From Desulfobulbaceae bacterium (GTDB lineage: Bacteria; Desulfobacterota; Desulfobulbia; Desulfobulbales; Desulfocapsaceae), in assembly GCA_008933635.1 (NCBI GenBank), contig WBUQ01000036.1, forward strand, positions 1 through 34,863: DNA of 34,863 nt, read 5' to 3'. This document shows, piece after piece, positions 9,501-22,973 of the stretch. The notes beneath the pieces were generated by a model. It ran no database searches, was not told the origin of the DNA, and saw only the letters and a list, made by a program, of their open reading frames with translations. The translations under genes were made by a program, and so were the position numbers. Numbering within the stretch: the stretch's first letter is position 1; each line of letters begins with the position of its first letter.

Positions 9501-10235
9501 AAACGCCGGGCCGAGGACAGGACGCCGGGTGACTATGTCGTACTGACCGTCAGCGATACCGGCTGCGGGATAGAACAGGAGATGCTGGGCAGCCTGTTCG
9601 AGCCGTTCTTCACCACCAAGGAGGTCGGCAAGGGCACCGGACTGGGCCTGGCAATGGTCTATGGCGTGGTCGAGCAGAACCGCGGGTTCGTCGAGGTGGC
9701 GAGTGTTCCCGGAGAAGGCTCCAGTTTCCGGGTGTATTTCCCCCGCTATGACGAGAACGAAGCGGTGGACGGCGTGCAGAACCAGCCTGCTGCCGGGAAA
9801 TCCGGCTCGGGGAGGACTGTGCTGCTGGTGGAGGACGAGGCCGTCATGCTGTCGCTGGCACGGACCATGCTCGAGCGGCTAGGCTGCCATGTCCTGCCGG
9901 CGGCCACGCCGGCGGAGGCGCTGCGCCTGGCAGCCCGGCACGCGGGTACGATCGATGTGCTGATGACGGATGTGATCATGCCGGAGATGAACGGCACGCG
10001 GCTGGCCGAATCCATCCTCCAGTGCTGCCCCGGGATCCGGCACCTGTTCATGTCGGGCTACGACGAAGATGTCATTACCCGGAATGGATTGCTCGTCGAC
10101 GGGATGCACTTCCTCCGCAAACCTTTCAACCGGATGAAGCTGTCAGCGAAACTGCAGGAAATTTTTCCGGAAGGCCAGTCCCTGTCCCCATCCCAGATGA
10201 CCGATCCCCAGGCCGGGGATGGGGATGACGCCTGA
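6570..10235 (+). CDS. GAF/multi-PAS hybrid histidine kinase with C-terminal receiver
   Basis: A 1221-residue sensor kinase with no membrane segment, so probably cytoplasmic. From the DNA the domains are roughly: GAF 27-187; PAS 202-315; a PAS with a Cys motif 326-440 (DICWSALQ, then GGPCSFCTN, then WYQCRD); PAS 449-560; PAS 569-680; PAS 691-810; dimerisation/phosphoacceptor helix with HDFNN (His841); ATPase domain with N box [10 protein letters not shown] (Asn953), G1 DTGCGI and G2 GTGLGL; and a receiver ending the protein with phospho-acceptor Asp1134 in [11 protein letters not shown] and Lys in FLRKPF. It should autophosphorylate on His841 and pass phosphate to its own receiver or to a soluble partner. 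No cognate regulator is adjacent, so it is an orphan. The Cys pattern in the second PAS recurs in PAS proteins of anaerobes; a metal or redox role is unproven. Confidence 0.93.
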   Translation: MTEKPSYAELERRLRILEEDAARSRRFERINHALFRIASSISLASSLDEVFASIHRSLSTVIDTTNFFIALYDEHSETITFPYIVDVLDPGCPPIRGVPVEESLTARVIASGRPLLISRDEILEMRIRTASLIVRGSVPQIWLGVPLIAHDRLIGVMVVQSYEHAGVYDQTDMEVMSAVAAQVAIAIEQKRMERELQDSVQRFRNIIGEISEFAIQGYDEGRLVTFWNRASEKLYGYTEAEVLGRRLEELIIPEAMRQDFVSRHRHWLVTGEPIPSGEITLIDKDGRDVPVFASQVLLETGGRREMFCMDVDLRPVKRVEESLRAANAKFVAAMDSLDAVVYVTDMQTYELLFMNSQARETSGAKVGDICWSALQHNQGGPCSFCTNSLLVDSEGRARPPHVWEFFNAKTDRWYQCRDQAIRWPDGRLVRLEIATDITGRKMMEEDLRESEARFRALHDASFGGIMIHDEGRIIDCNQVMAELTGYSREELIGMDCLQFISPGWREAAREKSHVDSGPAYFVEGLRRDGSTYDLTILAKTIPYRGRNARVAEWRDVTQLRQAQRAVEESERRYRITFENSPLGMVYIGRDGHVVDCNTRYQEQIRTPRDRIIGFDTVNHPDPIMGAAVRKAVAGCQSDYEDLYTIVLTGQKIWMRVIFNPVTPGQGPSDVIATIEDITERKQVEQALRESARRFRTFFSAINDAVFVHPCREEGFAPFIEVNEVACRRYGYTREELLRLTVADVNAVDQKTVSSLAVNRRNLQAQGNLVFESLHRKKSGEEFPVEINTSIVEQDGQPVILAVVRDITERKNAQREKEKLEAQLLQAQKMESIGRLAGGIAHDFNNMLGVILGRVEMVLEDLGEKSPVNADLVEIYHAAQRSADLTGQLLAFARKQTASPRVIDLQDKVAEMLTMLKRMIGENVELVWLPSETPWQVRIDPGQVDQILTNLCVNARDAISGHGTITIAVENISIGADNKRRAEDRTPGDYVVLTVSDTGCGIEQEMLGSLFEPFFTTKEVGKGTGLGLAMVYGVVEQNRGFVEVASVPGEGSSFRVYFPRYDENEAVDGVQNQPAAGKSGSGRTVLLVEDEAVMLSLARTMLERLGCHVLPAATPAEALRLAARHAGTIDVLMTDVIMPEMNGTRLAESILQCCPGIRHLFMSGYDEDVITRNGLLVDGMHFLRKPFNRMKLSAKLQEIFPEGQSLSPSQMTDPQAGDGDDA

Positions 10236-10344
10236 GCATCCGGGTAATGAACTGCCGGGGTGTGGCCCGGCCGAGACGGCAGCGGGCCCCTTGATCCTGT
10301 GCATGGCATGCGCGGTATGGTGGCGGTCAGGCAACTCCTAACCG

Positions 10345-10363
10345 AGGGCTGTGCCTCAGCCCT
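10345..10363. terminator. Stem-loop between convergent genes
   Basis: AGGGCTG-TGCCT-CAGCCCT is a perfect 7-bp stem with a 5-base loop, spanning the stop codon of the minus-strand C_GCAxxG gene and lying 110 bases after the kinase stop. Neither strand has a T-run behind it, so termination is only possible, not clear. Confidence 0.35.
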
Positions 10364-10922
10364 TGCCGCTGCAGCTGATGGTGTCCTGCAGCTTTTCGAC
10401 ATTGGCGCCGAAGGGGGCCGAGGCGATCCCGCCTGCGTCGCTGGTGATCAGGGTTGCGGCCAGTTCGGCGGCATCGGTGATGATCTCCCGGCAGTGCAGG
10501 GCATGTTCGCGACAGAGCCACTGGTCCTGCCACGGGCCGGTGAGATCCCGGCAGAGGGTATGCCCGTATTTCTCCTTCAGCCTGTTGGGTATCTGGTTGA
10601 AGATCCGGTACAGCCCAGGCCTGCCGTACAGCTGCCTGGATGCTTCCTGCGCTGCCGCCTTGCGGTCCTCGTTCTGCGGCAGCTGATGGCGGCCATGGAC
10701 GGTGCCGACGGCGAGCACGGCCCCGGTGATAGCCCCGCAGGTATCGCCGAACAGGCCGACCCCGCCGCCGAACCCGGTCGCCAGCTTCAGCGACTCCCGC
10801 GGCAGGCCGGTGTCGACGGTCTCAAGGACCGCCTCGAGGATGCATTCGGCACAGTTGAACCCCCTGGAAAAATTCTTCCTTGCCCGCTCGCGGATGGCGG
10901 CGATCGTTTCGTCGTTGCTCAT
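10356..10922 (-). CDS. C_GCAxxG_C_C family protein
   Basis: A 188-residue soluble protein with the pattern of this redox-associated family: FNCAECIL near residue 23, then GFGGGVGLFGDTCGAITGAV around 70-90, and further Cys at LCRDL, LCREH, LHCRE and the C-terminal SCSGKG. The conserved Cys residues suggest metal or cofactor binding, but no biochemical function is established for the family. AAGGAG lies 6 bases before the ATG (10920-10922), fixing the start. A candidate promoter and an inverted repeat lie just upstream. It is monocistronic, convergent with the large kinase and divergent from the hydrolase. Confidence 0.85.
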   Translation of the reverse strand: MSNDETIAAIRERARKNFSRGFNCAECILEAVLETVDTGLPRESLKLATGFGGGVGLFGDTCGAITGAVLAVGTVHGRHQLPQNEDRKAAAQEASRQLYGRPGLYRIFNQIPNRLKEKYGHTLCRDLTGPWQDQWLCREHALHCREIITDAAELAATLITSDAGGIASAPFGANVEKLQDTISCSGKG

Positions 10923-10971
10923 GCATGTCTCCTTGCTGGATGGGTGGTTCTGTCAAGGTTGCGCAGTCCTG

Positions 10972-11016
10972 AGTCTAGCGCGTCCGCGGCGCTTCGCCAA
11001 CAGATTCCTGATCTGT
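10972..11016 (-). promoter_or_regulatory. Candidate promoter and inverted repeat for the C_GCAxxG gene
   Basis: On the minus strand TTGGCG (10995-11000), 17 bases and TAGACT (10972-10977) sit about 45 bases upstream of the start. ACAGAT-TCCTG-ATCTGT (11000-11016), a perfect 6-bp inverted repeat, abuts the -35 and is a possible activator site. Confidence 0.4.
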
Positions 11017-11162
11017 GGGGGCGGTTCGGCCGCATAGGCCTGCCGGCGGCGTGCAGCTGGACCTCCTCCGGCAACCTGGAGCTGGAAATTCCCACCATCT
11101 CGGGATAGACTGACAGGAGCGGACGGAGCGGAACCATACAACCAATTGTCAACCGGAGCCAG

Positions 11163-11774
11163 ATGACCATGAACGCATCAATCCTGCAACACGTGCCGGA
11201 CAGGCCCGACCCGTCAGGTTCGTATCTCCTGTATCTGCACGGACTAATCGTCGAAGAGGCGGGAATACGCCCGAAGAGCGAAGAGCACGGCTACTATGAA
11301 TACCAGCTGATCCTCGAGGAACTGGCCGGCGAAGGCTTCACTGTCATCAGCGAGGCGAGGGAGAAAGGGACCAGGGTCAAACCCTATGCCGAAAAGACCG
11401 CATCCCAGGTCAGGGCGCTGCTGGCCGGCGGCGTGCCGCAGGCGGCCATCACCGTGGTCGGCGCTTCCAAGGGCGGGATCATCGCCGCCTACGTCTCAAA
11501 TCTGCTCCGGGAAAACGAGCTCAACTACGTGTTTCTCTCCGGCCTGTTCGAGAAATGTCTGCAGGATGAGGAGCTCAGGCTCTACGGCAATGTCCTGTCG
11601 ATCCATGACCGGTCGGATACCCTGGCGATCACCCCAGCCCTCTACTTCCAGCGTTCGGCCGGGCTCGGCAGTTTCCGGGAGATCGTCCTCGACCTGGGCC
11701 TCGGCCATGGCCTGATCTATCAGCCGCGCCGGGAATGGATCGATCCGATGCTCCAGTGGCTGGCGGGAAAATAG
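11163..11774 (+). CDS. Small alpha/beta-hydrolase fold protein
   Basis: A 203-residue cytoplasmic protein with the alpha/beta hydrolase signature. An early YLHG strand-loop (residues 24-27) gives the oxyanion region, the nucleophile elbow is GASKGG (Ser102), the acid is probably Asp149 or Asp152 in SIHDRSD, and the catalytic His is His182 in GLGHGLIY. The substrate is unknown. The closing segment WIDPMLQWL is a typical last helix. Start ATG at 11163 has GGAG four bases upstream; a second ATG at 11169 is possible. It stands alone, convergent with the response regulator gene 45 bases away. Confidence 0.8.
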   Translation: MTMNASILQHVPDRPDPSGSYLLYLHGLIVEEAGIRPKSEEHGYYEYQLILEELAGEGFTVISEAREKGTRVKPYAEKTASQVRALLAGGVPQAAITVVGASKGGIIAAYVSNLLRENELNYVFLSGLFEKCLQDEELRLYGNVLSIHDRSDTLAITPALYFQRSAGLGSFREIVLDLGLGHGLIYQPRREWIDPMLQWLAGK

Positions 11775-11819
11775 CCGTTGCCGGGCCGAACGCCGGCGTG
11801 GTGCTGACCGCCGCCCGAT

Positions 11820-12464
11820 TTACGGCCTGAAGATGTCCGGGTAGTTGTCCCTAGCGCACTCCGGACAGACGCTGTGGCTGAACAGGGCCTTGGAATGGCG
11901 GGTGATATAGGATTCCACCTGGCTCCAGTAGCCCTGGTCGTCGCGGATCTTCTTGCAGAATGAGCAGATCGGCAGGATCCCCTCGAGGACCTTGACCTTT
12001 TCCAGGGTGTTCTGCAGCTCGACGTTCAGCTTCTCCAGGGCCTCATTCTGCTGCTGCAGTTCCCGGTTGCGCACCTCGAGGAGGTCCCGCGTCCGTTTGA
12101 GCTGGACATGGGTGCCGACCCGGGCCAGCAGCTCCGCCGTGTTGCAGGGCTTGGTCAGGTAGTCGACGGCGCCGGCCTCGAATCCCATGTTGATATCCTT
12201 CTGTTCACTGCGGGCGGTGAGAAAGATGATCGGGATGCCTGCTCTGCCGGGGATTTTCCTGATCCGCTGGCAGGTTTCGTAACCGTTCAGGACCGGCATC
12301 ATCACATCGAGGAGGATGAGGTCGCAGCCTTCGCTTTCGACGATCTCGATGGCCTGCTGGCCGGAGAGGGCGAAGGAAACCATGTATCCCGATCGTTCGA
12401 GAATATTGGCCAGTACCTGGATGTTTCTGTGGATATCGTCGACGATGAGGACGCTCGGTTTCAT
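11820..12464 (-). CDS. Response regulator: receiver, coiled coil and Cys4 C-terminal module
   Basis: A 214-residue regulator, last gene of the binding-protein/kinase cassette. The receiver (about 1-125) has IVDD near the N terminus, phospho-acceptor Asp in LILLDVMMPVLNG and Lys in YLTKPC. A helical coiled coil (about 130-158) follows. The C-terminal module has PICSFCKKIRDDQGYW and VCPEC, four Cys (about 167, 170, 200, 203) spaced CX2C-X29-CX2C, as in a zinc-binding unit. This module is widespread on receiver, PAS and GGDEF proteins but, as far as I know, unassigned. No DNA-binding or enzymatic output domain is present. I chose the ATG at 12462-12464, since an ATG 24 bases upstream lacks a ribosome site; AAGGAG lies 11 bases before the chosen start. 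The kinase stop is 44 bases upstream. Confidence 0.88.
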   Translation of the reverse strand: MKPSVLIVDDIHRNIQVLANILERSGYMVSFALSGQQAIEIVESEGCDLILLDVMMPVLNGYETCQRIRKIPGRAGIPIIFLTARSEQKDINMGFEAGAVDYLTKPCNTAELLARVGTHVQLKRTRDLLEVRNRELQQQNEALEKLNVELQNTLEKVKVLEGILPICSFCKKIRDDQGYWSQVESYITRHSKALFSHSVCPECARDNYPDIFRP

Positions 12465-12508
12465 CAGTGCTGGGTCTCCTTGTTCCATGCGATGCCCTGT
12501 TGCGGCGA

Positions 12509-15124
<2,616 letters not shown>

Positions 15125-15137
15125 CCCGGGGCCTGCT

Positions 15138-16280
15138 TCACTGCTGCGGGGAGAGGGTCTGCAGGTAATACGGCACCCCGTTGCGGATCTCGAAGACAAA
15201 GATGTTCTTGTCTATCGGGTCTCCCTGCCCGTCGAGGGTGATGCTGCCGGTGACTCCCCGCGGGTGGCTGCTGCGGGTCAGGGCCTCGCGGACCTTTTCC
15301 CGGTCTGTGCTGCCGGCCCTGGCGATGGCGGCGGCGAGGACATGCATGGCGTCATAGCCCAGGGCCGTGCCGAAGGTGACAGGGCCGGTCTGGCCGTAGT
15401 GCCGGACGAAACTGCGGGAATTGGGGTTGTCCCATTCCCTGGCCCAGTGGCTGAAATAATAGGCCTTTTTCAACCGGTTGCCGCCGGAGGCGAAGAAGTC
15501 GCCATCCCCCCAGCCGTCGCCGCCGATGATTGCCGCCTGCAGCCCCTTGTCCTGGAGCTGGGCGGCGATATAGCCGGATTCGTCATAGCCTGTCAGGACC
15601 ACCGCGTCGCTCTTGGCGGCGATCGCGGCGGCGATCTGCTGGTCATAGGAGAGCTGGTTGGATTTGTACTCGATTTCCTGTTCGATGGTTCCGCCCAGCT
15701 GCCGGAAATGGTCGATGAAGACCCGGCTCAGTTCCATGCTGTAATCGCTGGTGAGATCGACGAAGACCTGGGCGCTGCGCGCGTGGAGGTCGTTGTAGAT
15801 GAAGTCTGCCAGTTTCCTGCCCTGGAACTCGTCGGTGAAGCAGATCCGGAAGATCATGTCGCCGATGGCCGTCAGCTTCGGCACCGTTGACAGCGGCGAG
15901 ATCATCGGCACCCGGTTCTGCTGGGCCACCTCAGCGACCGCCAGCGAATGCGAACTCCAGGAGGCGCCGATGATTGCCGCCACCTGGCGGTCGACTGCCT
16001 GACGGGCAGCGATGCTCGAGCCGATTGGCGTGCTCTGGTTGTCGAAAACCAGCAGTTCGACCGGCCGGCCGAGGACACCGCCGTTGCTGTTGACCTCGTC
16101 GACGGCGATGCGGACTCCGCTGAGCACGGAATGATTGGAGGCCGCTGCCTGGCCGGTTTGCGAGAAGATGGCGGCGACCGGGATGGCTGGCCGGTCGACG
16201 GCTCGGGCGTCGCCGTCCGGGACCAGGGCGAGGCAGCAGACCATCGCAATAAACGTCAATGATCTCAGATTCTTTTGCAT
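15138..16280 (-). CDS. LivJ-type periplasmic binding protein (copy 1, kinase-proximal)
   Basis: A 380-residue exported protein of the branched-chain amino acid/amide type I binding-protein family. The signal peptide is about 1-27 (LTFIAMVCCLALV, then GDARA). Family marks are AAIFSQTG, EVNSNGGVLGRPVELLVFD, IIGASWSSHSLA, PMISPLST and IIGGDGW. Start ATG 16278-16280 has GGAGG seven bases upstream; an in-frame ATG at 16328 lies inside the upstream gene and is less likely. It is a clear paralogue of the next gene, sharing DNQSTPIG and WSSHSLA. No permease or ATPase gene is near, so it probably serves the adjacent kinase rather than transport. Ligand specificity cannot be read from sequence; the nearest named families bind amino acids, amides or short-chain acids. 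Confidence 0.88.
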   Translation of the reverse strand: MQKNLRSLTFIAMVCCLALVPDGDARAVDRPAIPVAAIFSQTGQAAASNHSVLSGVRIAVDEVNSNGGVLGRPVELLVFDNQSTPIGSSIAARQAVDRQVAAIIGASWSSHSLAVAEVAQQNRVPMISPLSTVPKLTAIGDMIFRICFTDEFQGRKLADFIYNDLHARSAQVFVDLTSDYSMELSRVFIDHFRQLGGTIEQEIEYKSNQLSYDQQIAAAIAAKSDAVVLTGYDESGYIAAQLQDKGLQAAIIGGDGWGDGDFFASGGNRLKKAYYFSHWAREWDNPNSRSFVRHYGQTGPVTFGTALGYDAMHVLAAAIARAGSTDREKVREALTRSSHPRGVTGSITLDGQGDPIDKNIFVFEIRNGVPYYLQTLSPQQ

Positions 16281-16324
16281 GGGAAGGCCTCCGGGGCGGA
16301 AAAAGGATCTCATTCCGGCATGCG

Positions 16325-17608
16325 TCATGGTGAAACCGCCTTGTGGAAGGTTCTTACGCCGTCCTGGAACCTGATGATGATGACCTTCTTGTTTTCCGGA
16401 TCGCCATTGCGGTCGAAGGTAAAGGCGCCCGTCGCGCCCTCAAAGCCGCGTATTGCCGCCAGCTGGTTGCGGATACTGACCCGGTCGGCCGAGTTGCCGG
16501 CCCGTATCGCCTCGGCCAGCAGGTTGACGGCGTCGTAGGCCAGGGGAGCGCTCAGGTTGGAGATCGGGGCGTTGAACTTCTGCCGGTACAGACGTTGCAG
16601 GTCGCGATTGCGCCGGAAGGGCACCTCGGGATGCCAGGGAGCCGACTGATAGCTGCCTTCGATGCTGTCGCCGGCGAACTGTTCTATCTCGTCCCAGGCA
16701 TCCCCGCCGAGGAAAACGGTCGTCAGCCCCATGCTCCGCGCCTGCTTGATCAGCAGGCCGCTGTCCCGGGTATAGCCGGGAAGATAGGCGATGTCGGGGG
16801 CGAGTTCCCTGATCCGGGCAATGCCGGGGCTGAAATCGATGGCGTTGCCGCGATATTCCAGATCGGCCACGATGGTCCCGCCCAGGGCCTTGAAGGCGTT
16901 GAGGAAAAAATCGGCAAGCATGACGCTGTAGGCCTCGTCGATATTGCGCAGCACCACCGCCGTGCGGGCCTTGAGCTCATCCCGGGCGAACCGGGCCATG
17001 GCCATGCCCTGGAAGGAATCGAGAAAGCAGGCGCGGAAGATATAGTCGCCGGTGCGGGTCACCTCGGGATTGGTCGAGCCCGGGCTGATCATCGGGATGC
17101 CAGCCTGCTGGAGGATCGGGGCCATGGCCAGCGAATGCGAGCTCCAGTGGGCGCCGATGACGGTGACGACGCCCAGGTCGACGGCCTTCCTGGCCGCCAG
17201 GGTCGCGCCGATAGGGGTGCTCTGGTTGTCGAGCCTGATCAGTTCGAGCGGGCGTCCCAGCAGGCCGCCGCTGGCATTGATCTCCAGCACCGCCAGCTCG
17301 GTCATCGCCAGCAGGGGGGCGTTGTGGGAGGCGGCGATGCCGGTCTCGGAGAAGATCGCGGCGATTCTGATCGGTCCGGAGTCCCGGGGCGAGGCGGCAG
17401 GGGCGGCCGAGGGCAGCAGGATAGCGAACAGGATGAGCAGCAGATGGAACCGGAATTGGCCGGGCCGGGCTCCGGAGTGTTCAGGGCACCTGTTTCCTCG
17501 CGGTTCACGGCCGGATGCCGCCGGCTTGAATGGTCGCGTTGACGGTGTGTTCATACACGTTTCAACTTCGATCTTGTTCAGGGTGTTCATTTGGAGGTCC
17601 GGAGGCAC
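16325..17608 (-). CDS. LivJ-type periplasmic binding protein (copy 2, first gene of the cassette)
   Basis: A 427-residue paralogue of the downstream binding protein, with the same landmarks: AAIFSETG, EINASGGLLGRPLELIRLD, VIGAHWSSHSLA, PMISPGST and FLGGDAW. The hydrophobic signal segment (about 54-67, FHLLLILFAILLP) is preceded by an unusually long polar N region if the GTG at 17606-17608 is used. That GTG has AGGGGAG five bases upstream, while internal ATGs at 17590 and 17554 lack good ribosome sites, so the start is uncertain. It precedes copy 1 by 44 bases and opens the cassette. Divergence from copy 1 suggests the two bind different ligands or act as agonist and antagonist sensors; this is inference. 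Confidence 0.86.
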   Translation of the reverse strand: MPPDLQMNTLNKIEVETCMNTPSTRPFKPAASGREPRGNRCPEHSGARPGQFRFHLLLILFAILLPSAAPAASPRDSGPIRIAAIFSETGIAASHNAPLLAMTELAVLEINASGGLLGRPLELIRLDNQSTPIGATLAARKAVDLGVVTVIGAHWSSHSLAMAPILQQAGIPMISPGSTNPEVTRTGDYIFRACFLDSFQGMAMARFARDELKARTAVVLRNIDEAYSVMLADFFLNAFKALGGTIVADLEYRGNAIDFSPGIARIRELAPDIAYLPGYTRDSGLLIKQARSMGLTTVFLGGDAWDEIEQFAGDSIEGSYQSAPWHPEVPFRRNRDLQRLYRQKFNAPISNLSAPLAYDAVNLLAEAIRAGNSADRVSIRNQLAAIRGFEGATGAFTFDRNGDPENKKVIIIRFQDGVRTFHKAVSP

Positions 17609-17689
17609 GGCCGCTCCCCTGCCGGCATTTTCGCCTGTTATCAGCCATATGGGATTGCAGGCAGTTCAAAGATGTATACTACCGGCTGG

Positions 17690-17715
17690 AGAAAAGCAAG
17701 GGGCGGTTCCGCCCC
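17690..17715 (-). terminator. Rho-independent terminator of the dld-Isf operon
   Basis: GGGGCGG-AA-CCGCCCC (17700-17715) read on the minus strand is followed by TTGCTTTTC, giving a strong GC stem and a T-rich tract 56 bases after the flavoprotein stop. The two-base loop implies the top pairs open. It separates this operon from the binding-protein cassette downstream. Confidence 0.6.
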
Positions 17716-17771
17716 CGGCCGATTGACTGGCGACCGTTTCCCACACTGCCCGGCGAAGCCTCTCTGCCCTG

Positions 17772-18428
17772 CTATCGTTTTGCCTGCAATCTTGCGGCAA
17801 TGCCTTTGCCCAGTTCCACGGCCGCCTTGACCGCCGCGGGCTGTTCCTCGAACGATCTGACCCCGACGGAGGCGACGGTGGCGTCAGGGCCGTAGATCAT
17901 GGTTATTCCCGTCATCCGGCACTCGTCCCCGTGACCGCATTTGATGCAGGGGACATTGCCGTACACCCGCACCTCGCCGACAAAATCCATCCCCTCCTCC
18001 ATCATGTAGAACTTGATGGCGTTGATGCCGAAATCGCAGGCAGGGGGCAGCATCTCGCTGCCGGCAGGGACGGCGCAGGTGACGATCGCCCCGCCTGGCT
18101 TGCCGGCCATGAAGCCGTTGCGGTGTCTGAGCGGGTACAGCCGTTCGATGAAGGACTTCGATCTGGCATCGAGGGAAGAGTAGGGCGTAAAGCCGGCAAT
18201 GATCAGGGCATCGGCCTCCTTCGCTTTTTCGGCCAGCAGGATGCCGTCGTCCCCGATCACGCACCTGTTGGTAGTGACGCATCCCAGGCAGGCCTGGCAT
18301 GGGGCGACAGTATAATCCTTGAGCTTGATGAACTCCGTTTCGAGTCCGGTTGATGCCAGGGCGAGTTGCAAGGCCCTGTCGGTGTTGCTGTTCGTGATGG
18401 GGGAACCTGATACGCCCAGTACTTTCAT
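17772..18428 (-). CDS. Isf-type iron-sulfur flavoprotein (NADPH-dependent FMN reductase fold)
   Basis: A 218-residue flavodoxin-like protein. The FMN phosphate loop is GSPITNSNT near the N terminus. A compact CX2CX2CX5C motif (Cys44, 47, 50, 56) matches the [4Fe-4S] motif of the Isf family known from methanogens and other anaerobes. A second cluster near the C terminus, CX2CX5C (Cys161, 164, 170), is an extra feature. Isf proteins are small electron carriers that can reduce O2 or H2O2. Start ATG 18426-18428 has GGAGG five bases upstream. It follows the D-lactate dehydrogenase by 41 bases and is the last gene before the terminator, so it probably shuttles electrons for, or protects, that enzyme; the partner is inferred. 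Confidence 0.85.
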   Translation of the reverse strand: MKVLGVSGSPITNSNTDRALQLALASTGLETEFIKLKDYTVAPCQACLGCVTTNRCVIGDDGILLAEKAKEADALIIAGFTPYSSLDARSKSFIERLYPLRHRNGFMAGKPGGAIVTCAVPAGSEMLPPACDFGINAIKFYMMEEGMDFVGEVRVYGNVPCIKCGHGDECRMTGITMIYGPDATVASVGVRSFEEQPAAVKAAVELGKGIAARLQAKR

Positions 18429-18469
18429 GAAATCCTCCGATTTACCTTTTTTATCAGTGCTGACTCTAT

Positions 18470-21295
<2,826 letters not shown>

Positions 21296-21354
21296 GGGAG
21301 CCTCGATGGGGGTTTCGGATTGGTCGCCGCCGGCTGTGTGCAGCTGCGGCGGAC

Positions 21355-21393
21355 GATTATATAAATAATCACTGTTCTCAAATAGTAATTATA
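21355..21393. promoter_or_regulatory. AT-rich control region with palindrome upstream of dld
   Basis: In GC-rich surroundings this short AT island carries a perfect inverted repeat GATTAT-ATAA-ATAATC (21355-21370) and two TATAAT hexamers on the minus strand (21356-21361 and 21388-21393), 60-98 bases upstream of dld. Neither hexamer has a good -35, which suits activator-dependent transcription. The region also serves the divergent MFS gene; the rest of 21296-21574 shows no gene. Confidence 0.45.
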
Positions 21394-21574
21394 CCTAATC
21401 GACAGGTAAAACCCAGAAAGATTTCATCCCCTCCCAGGCTTTCTCGCGGCGGGGGCCGCTTTGCCGGCGATCGCGGAAAAACCTCTTGTGCGGTGCCGCC
21501 ATTCCTGCTATGCAGAGGCCTGTCTGCCGGCCTCCCGGCACGATCAGGGGATACTCCCGCCATCAGGCATTGCC

Positions 21575-22759
21575 ATGCGTTTGCCACTTGTCAAACAGAT
21601 TGTCGCCGTGCTGTTCTTCCGGCTCCTGCTCAATACCGGCCGGCGCTTCGTCTATCCTTTCGCCCCGGCCATCAGCCGGGAGCTGGCGGTGCCGCTCTCC
21701 GCCGTCACCTCGATCATCGCCGCCTGCCAGCTGACGTCGCTGGTCGGCCTGTTCAGCGGGCCGCTGGCCGATCGTTTCGGTTTCCGGATGATGATGCGGG
21801 CCGGCCTGGCGATGCTCGCAGCCGGCATGCTGCTGTGCGGCCTGGCGCAGGAATACTGGCTGGTCTTTGTCGGCCTGGTGGTCGCCAGTTTCGGCAAGAC
21901 CGTCTTCGACCCGTCGATCCAGGCCTTTATCGGCCATACGGTGCCGTTTGAACGCCGGGGCAGGATAATCGGGATCGTTGAGACCGCCTGGGCCGGCTCG
22001 ACCCTGATCGGCATCCCGGCCCTCGGCCTGATCATTGCCCACGCCGGACTGCCCAGCGCCTTCTGGCTGCTGGGGGGGTTGGGGGCGGCCGGCTGGCTGG
22101 CGATCAGCCGGGTGATCCCCGCCGATGATCAGGATCTGAGCCCCGAGAGGCCGCGGATTTCGCTCTTCGCCACCCTGCCGCAGCTGTTCAAGGTCCGGCA
22201 TGCCGCGGGCATGCTGGCCTTCGGTTTCTGGATCAGCATTGCCAACGACAGCCTCTTTGTCGTGTATGGCGCCTGGTTCGAGCAGGATTTCTCGGTCAGC
22301 ATCGCCGCTCTCGGTTTTTCCACCGTCGCCATCGGGGCGGCGGAACTGTTCGGCGAGTCGATGACGGCCATCTTCGCCGATCGCCTGGGATTGAAAAAGG
22401 CGATCATCCTCGGCCTCTGCCTGGCGATGTGCGCCTATCTCCTGCTGCCCTTCTCCGGCGGATCGCTGACACTGGCCATGGTCGCCATGTTCTTCGTCTT
22501 CTTTGCCTTCGAGTTCACCATCGTCACCAGTTTTTCCCTCTCTACCGAACTGATGGCCGGCTCCCGGGCGACGATGATGGCCGGCTTCTACGCCACATCG
22601 GGGATCGGCCGGATGATCGGGGTGCTGGTCGGTGGCGGACTGTGGCAGCTCGGCGGCATCACCGCCGTTGCCTGGAGCTCTGCCGGACTCACCGGCCTCG
22701 GCCTGCTGTCCCTGCTGTGGGGGCTGCACCGCTGGCGGGATGAAGGGGCTGGCGGCTGA
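21575..22759 (+). CDS. Major facilitator superfamily transporter
   Basis: A 394-residue inner-membrane protein with about 12 hydrophobic helices. The loop between helices 2 and 3 has GPLADRFGFRMMMRAG, a recognisable MFS motif A variant, and the equivalent loop in the second half is IFADRLGLKKAIILG. The family includes drug, sugar and organic-acid carriers and the substrate cannot be told. Start ATG 21575 is taken from the onset of membrane-like sequence; the ribosome site is poor, and the frame remains open upstream to 21461 without plausible protein. Divergent from the D-lactate dehydrogenase gene across a shared control region, so a role in uptake of its substrate is possible but speculative. 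Confidence 0.85.
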   Translation: MRLPLVKQIVAVLFFRLLLNTGRRFVYPFAPAISRELAVPLSAVTSIIAACQLTSLVGLFSGPLADRFGFRMMMRAGLAMLAAGMLLCGLAQEYWLVFVGLVVASFGKTVFDPSIQAFIGHTVPFERRGRIIGIVETAWAGSTLIGIPALGLIIAHAGLPSAFWLLGGLGAAGWLAISRVIPADDQDLSPERPRISLFATLPQLFKVRHAAGMLAFGFWISIANDSLFVVYGAWFEQDFSVSIAALGFSTVAIGAAELFGESMTAIFADRLGLKKAIILGLCLAMCAYLLLPFSGGSLTLAMVAMFFVFFAFEFTIVTSFSLSTELMAGSRATMMAGFYATSGIGRMIGVLVGGGLWQLGGITAVAWSSAGLTGLGLLSLLWGLHRWRDEGAGG

Positions 22760-22834
22760 TGACCGCTCTCCGGACGGTTTTCCGGGCGGTTCTGTTCGCC
22801 GGTGAAATCATTCGCCCGGCGGCCGACCTTGGCG

Positions 22835-22865
22835 TTGACACCGCGGCCCAAATGGAGCAAATACT
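22835..22865 (+). promoter_or_regulatory. Candidate promoter for the STAS/PilZ protein
   Basis: A perfect -35 TTGACA (22835-22840) is followed by AATACT (22860-22865) at 19 bases, longer than ideal, about 110 bases before the start at 22974. A stronger-looking TACTAT hexamer lies two bases further away. Confidence 0.4.
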
Positions 22866-22973
22866 ATCTTCGTGCTTTCCGGTAAGCCGCTGATCCCGTA
22901 TCGACCCGACCTGCGATCGGCTGCGTGGTGCTCTTCAACCCGTCCCGTTTCCCTGTTCCCCGAGTAGCGACGT

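Noticed and set aside
10915-10965. Perfect TTGACA on the minus strand before the C_GCAxxG gene
   Set aside because: It lies under 30 bases from the start codon with no -10 behind it, so it cannot serve as the promoter.
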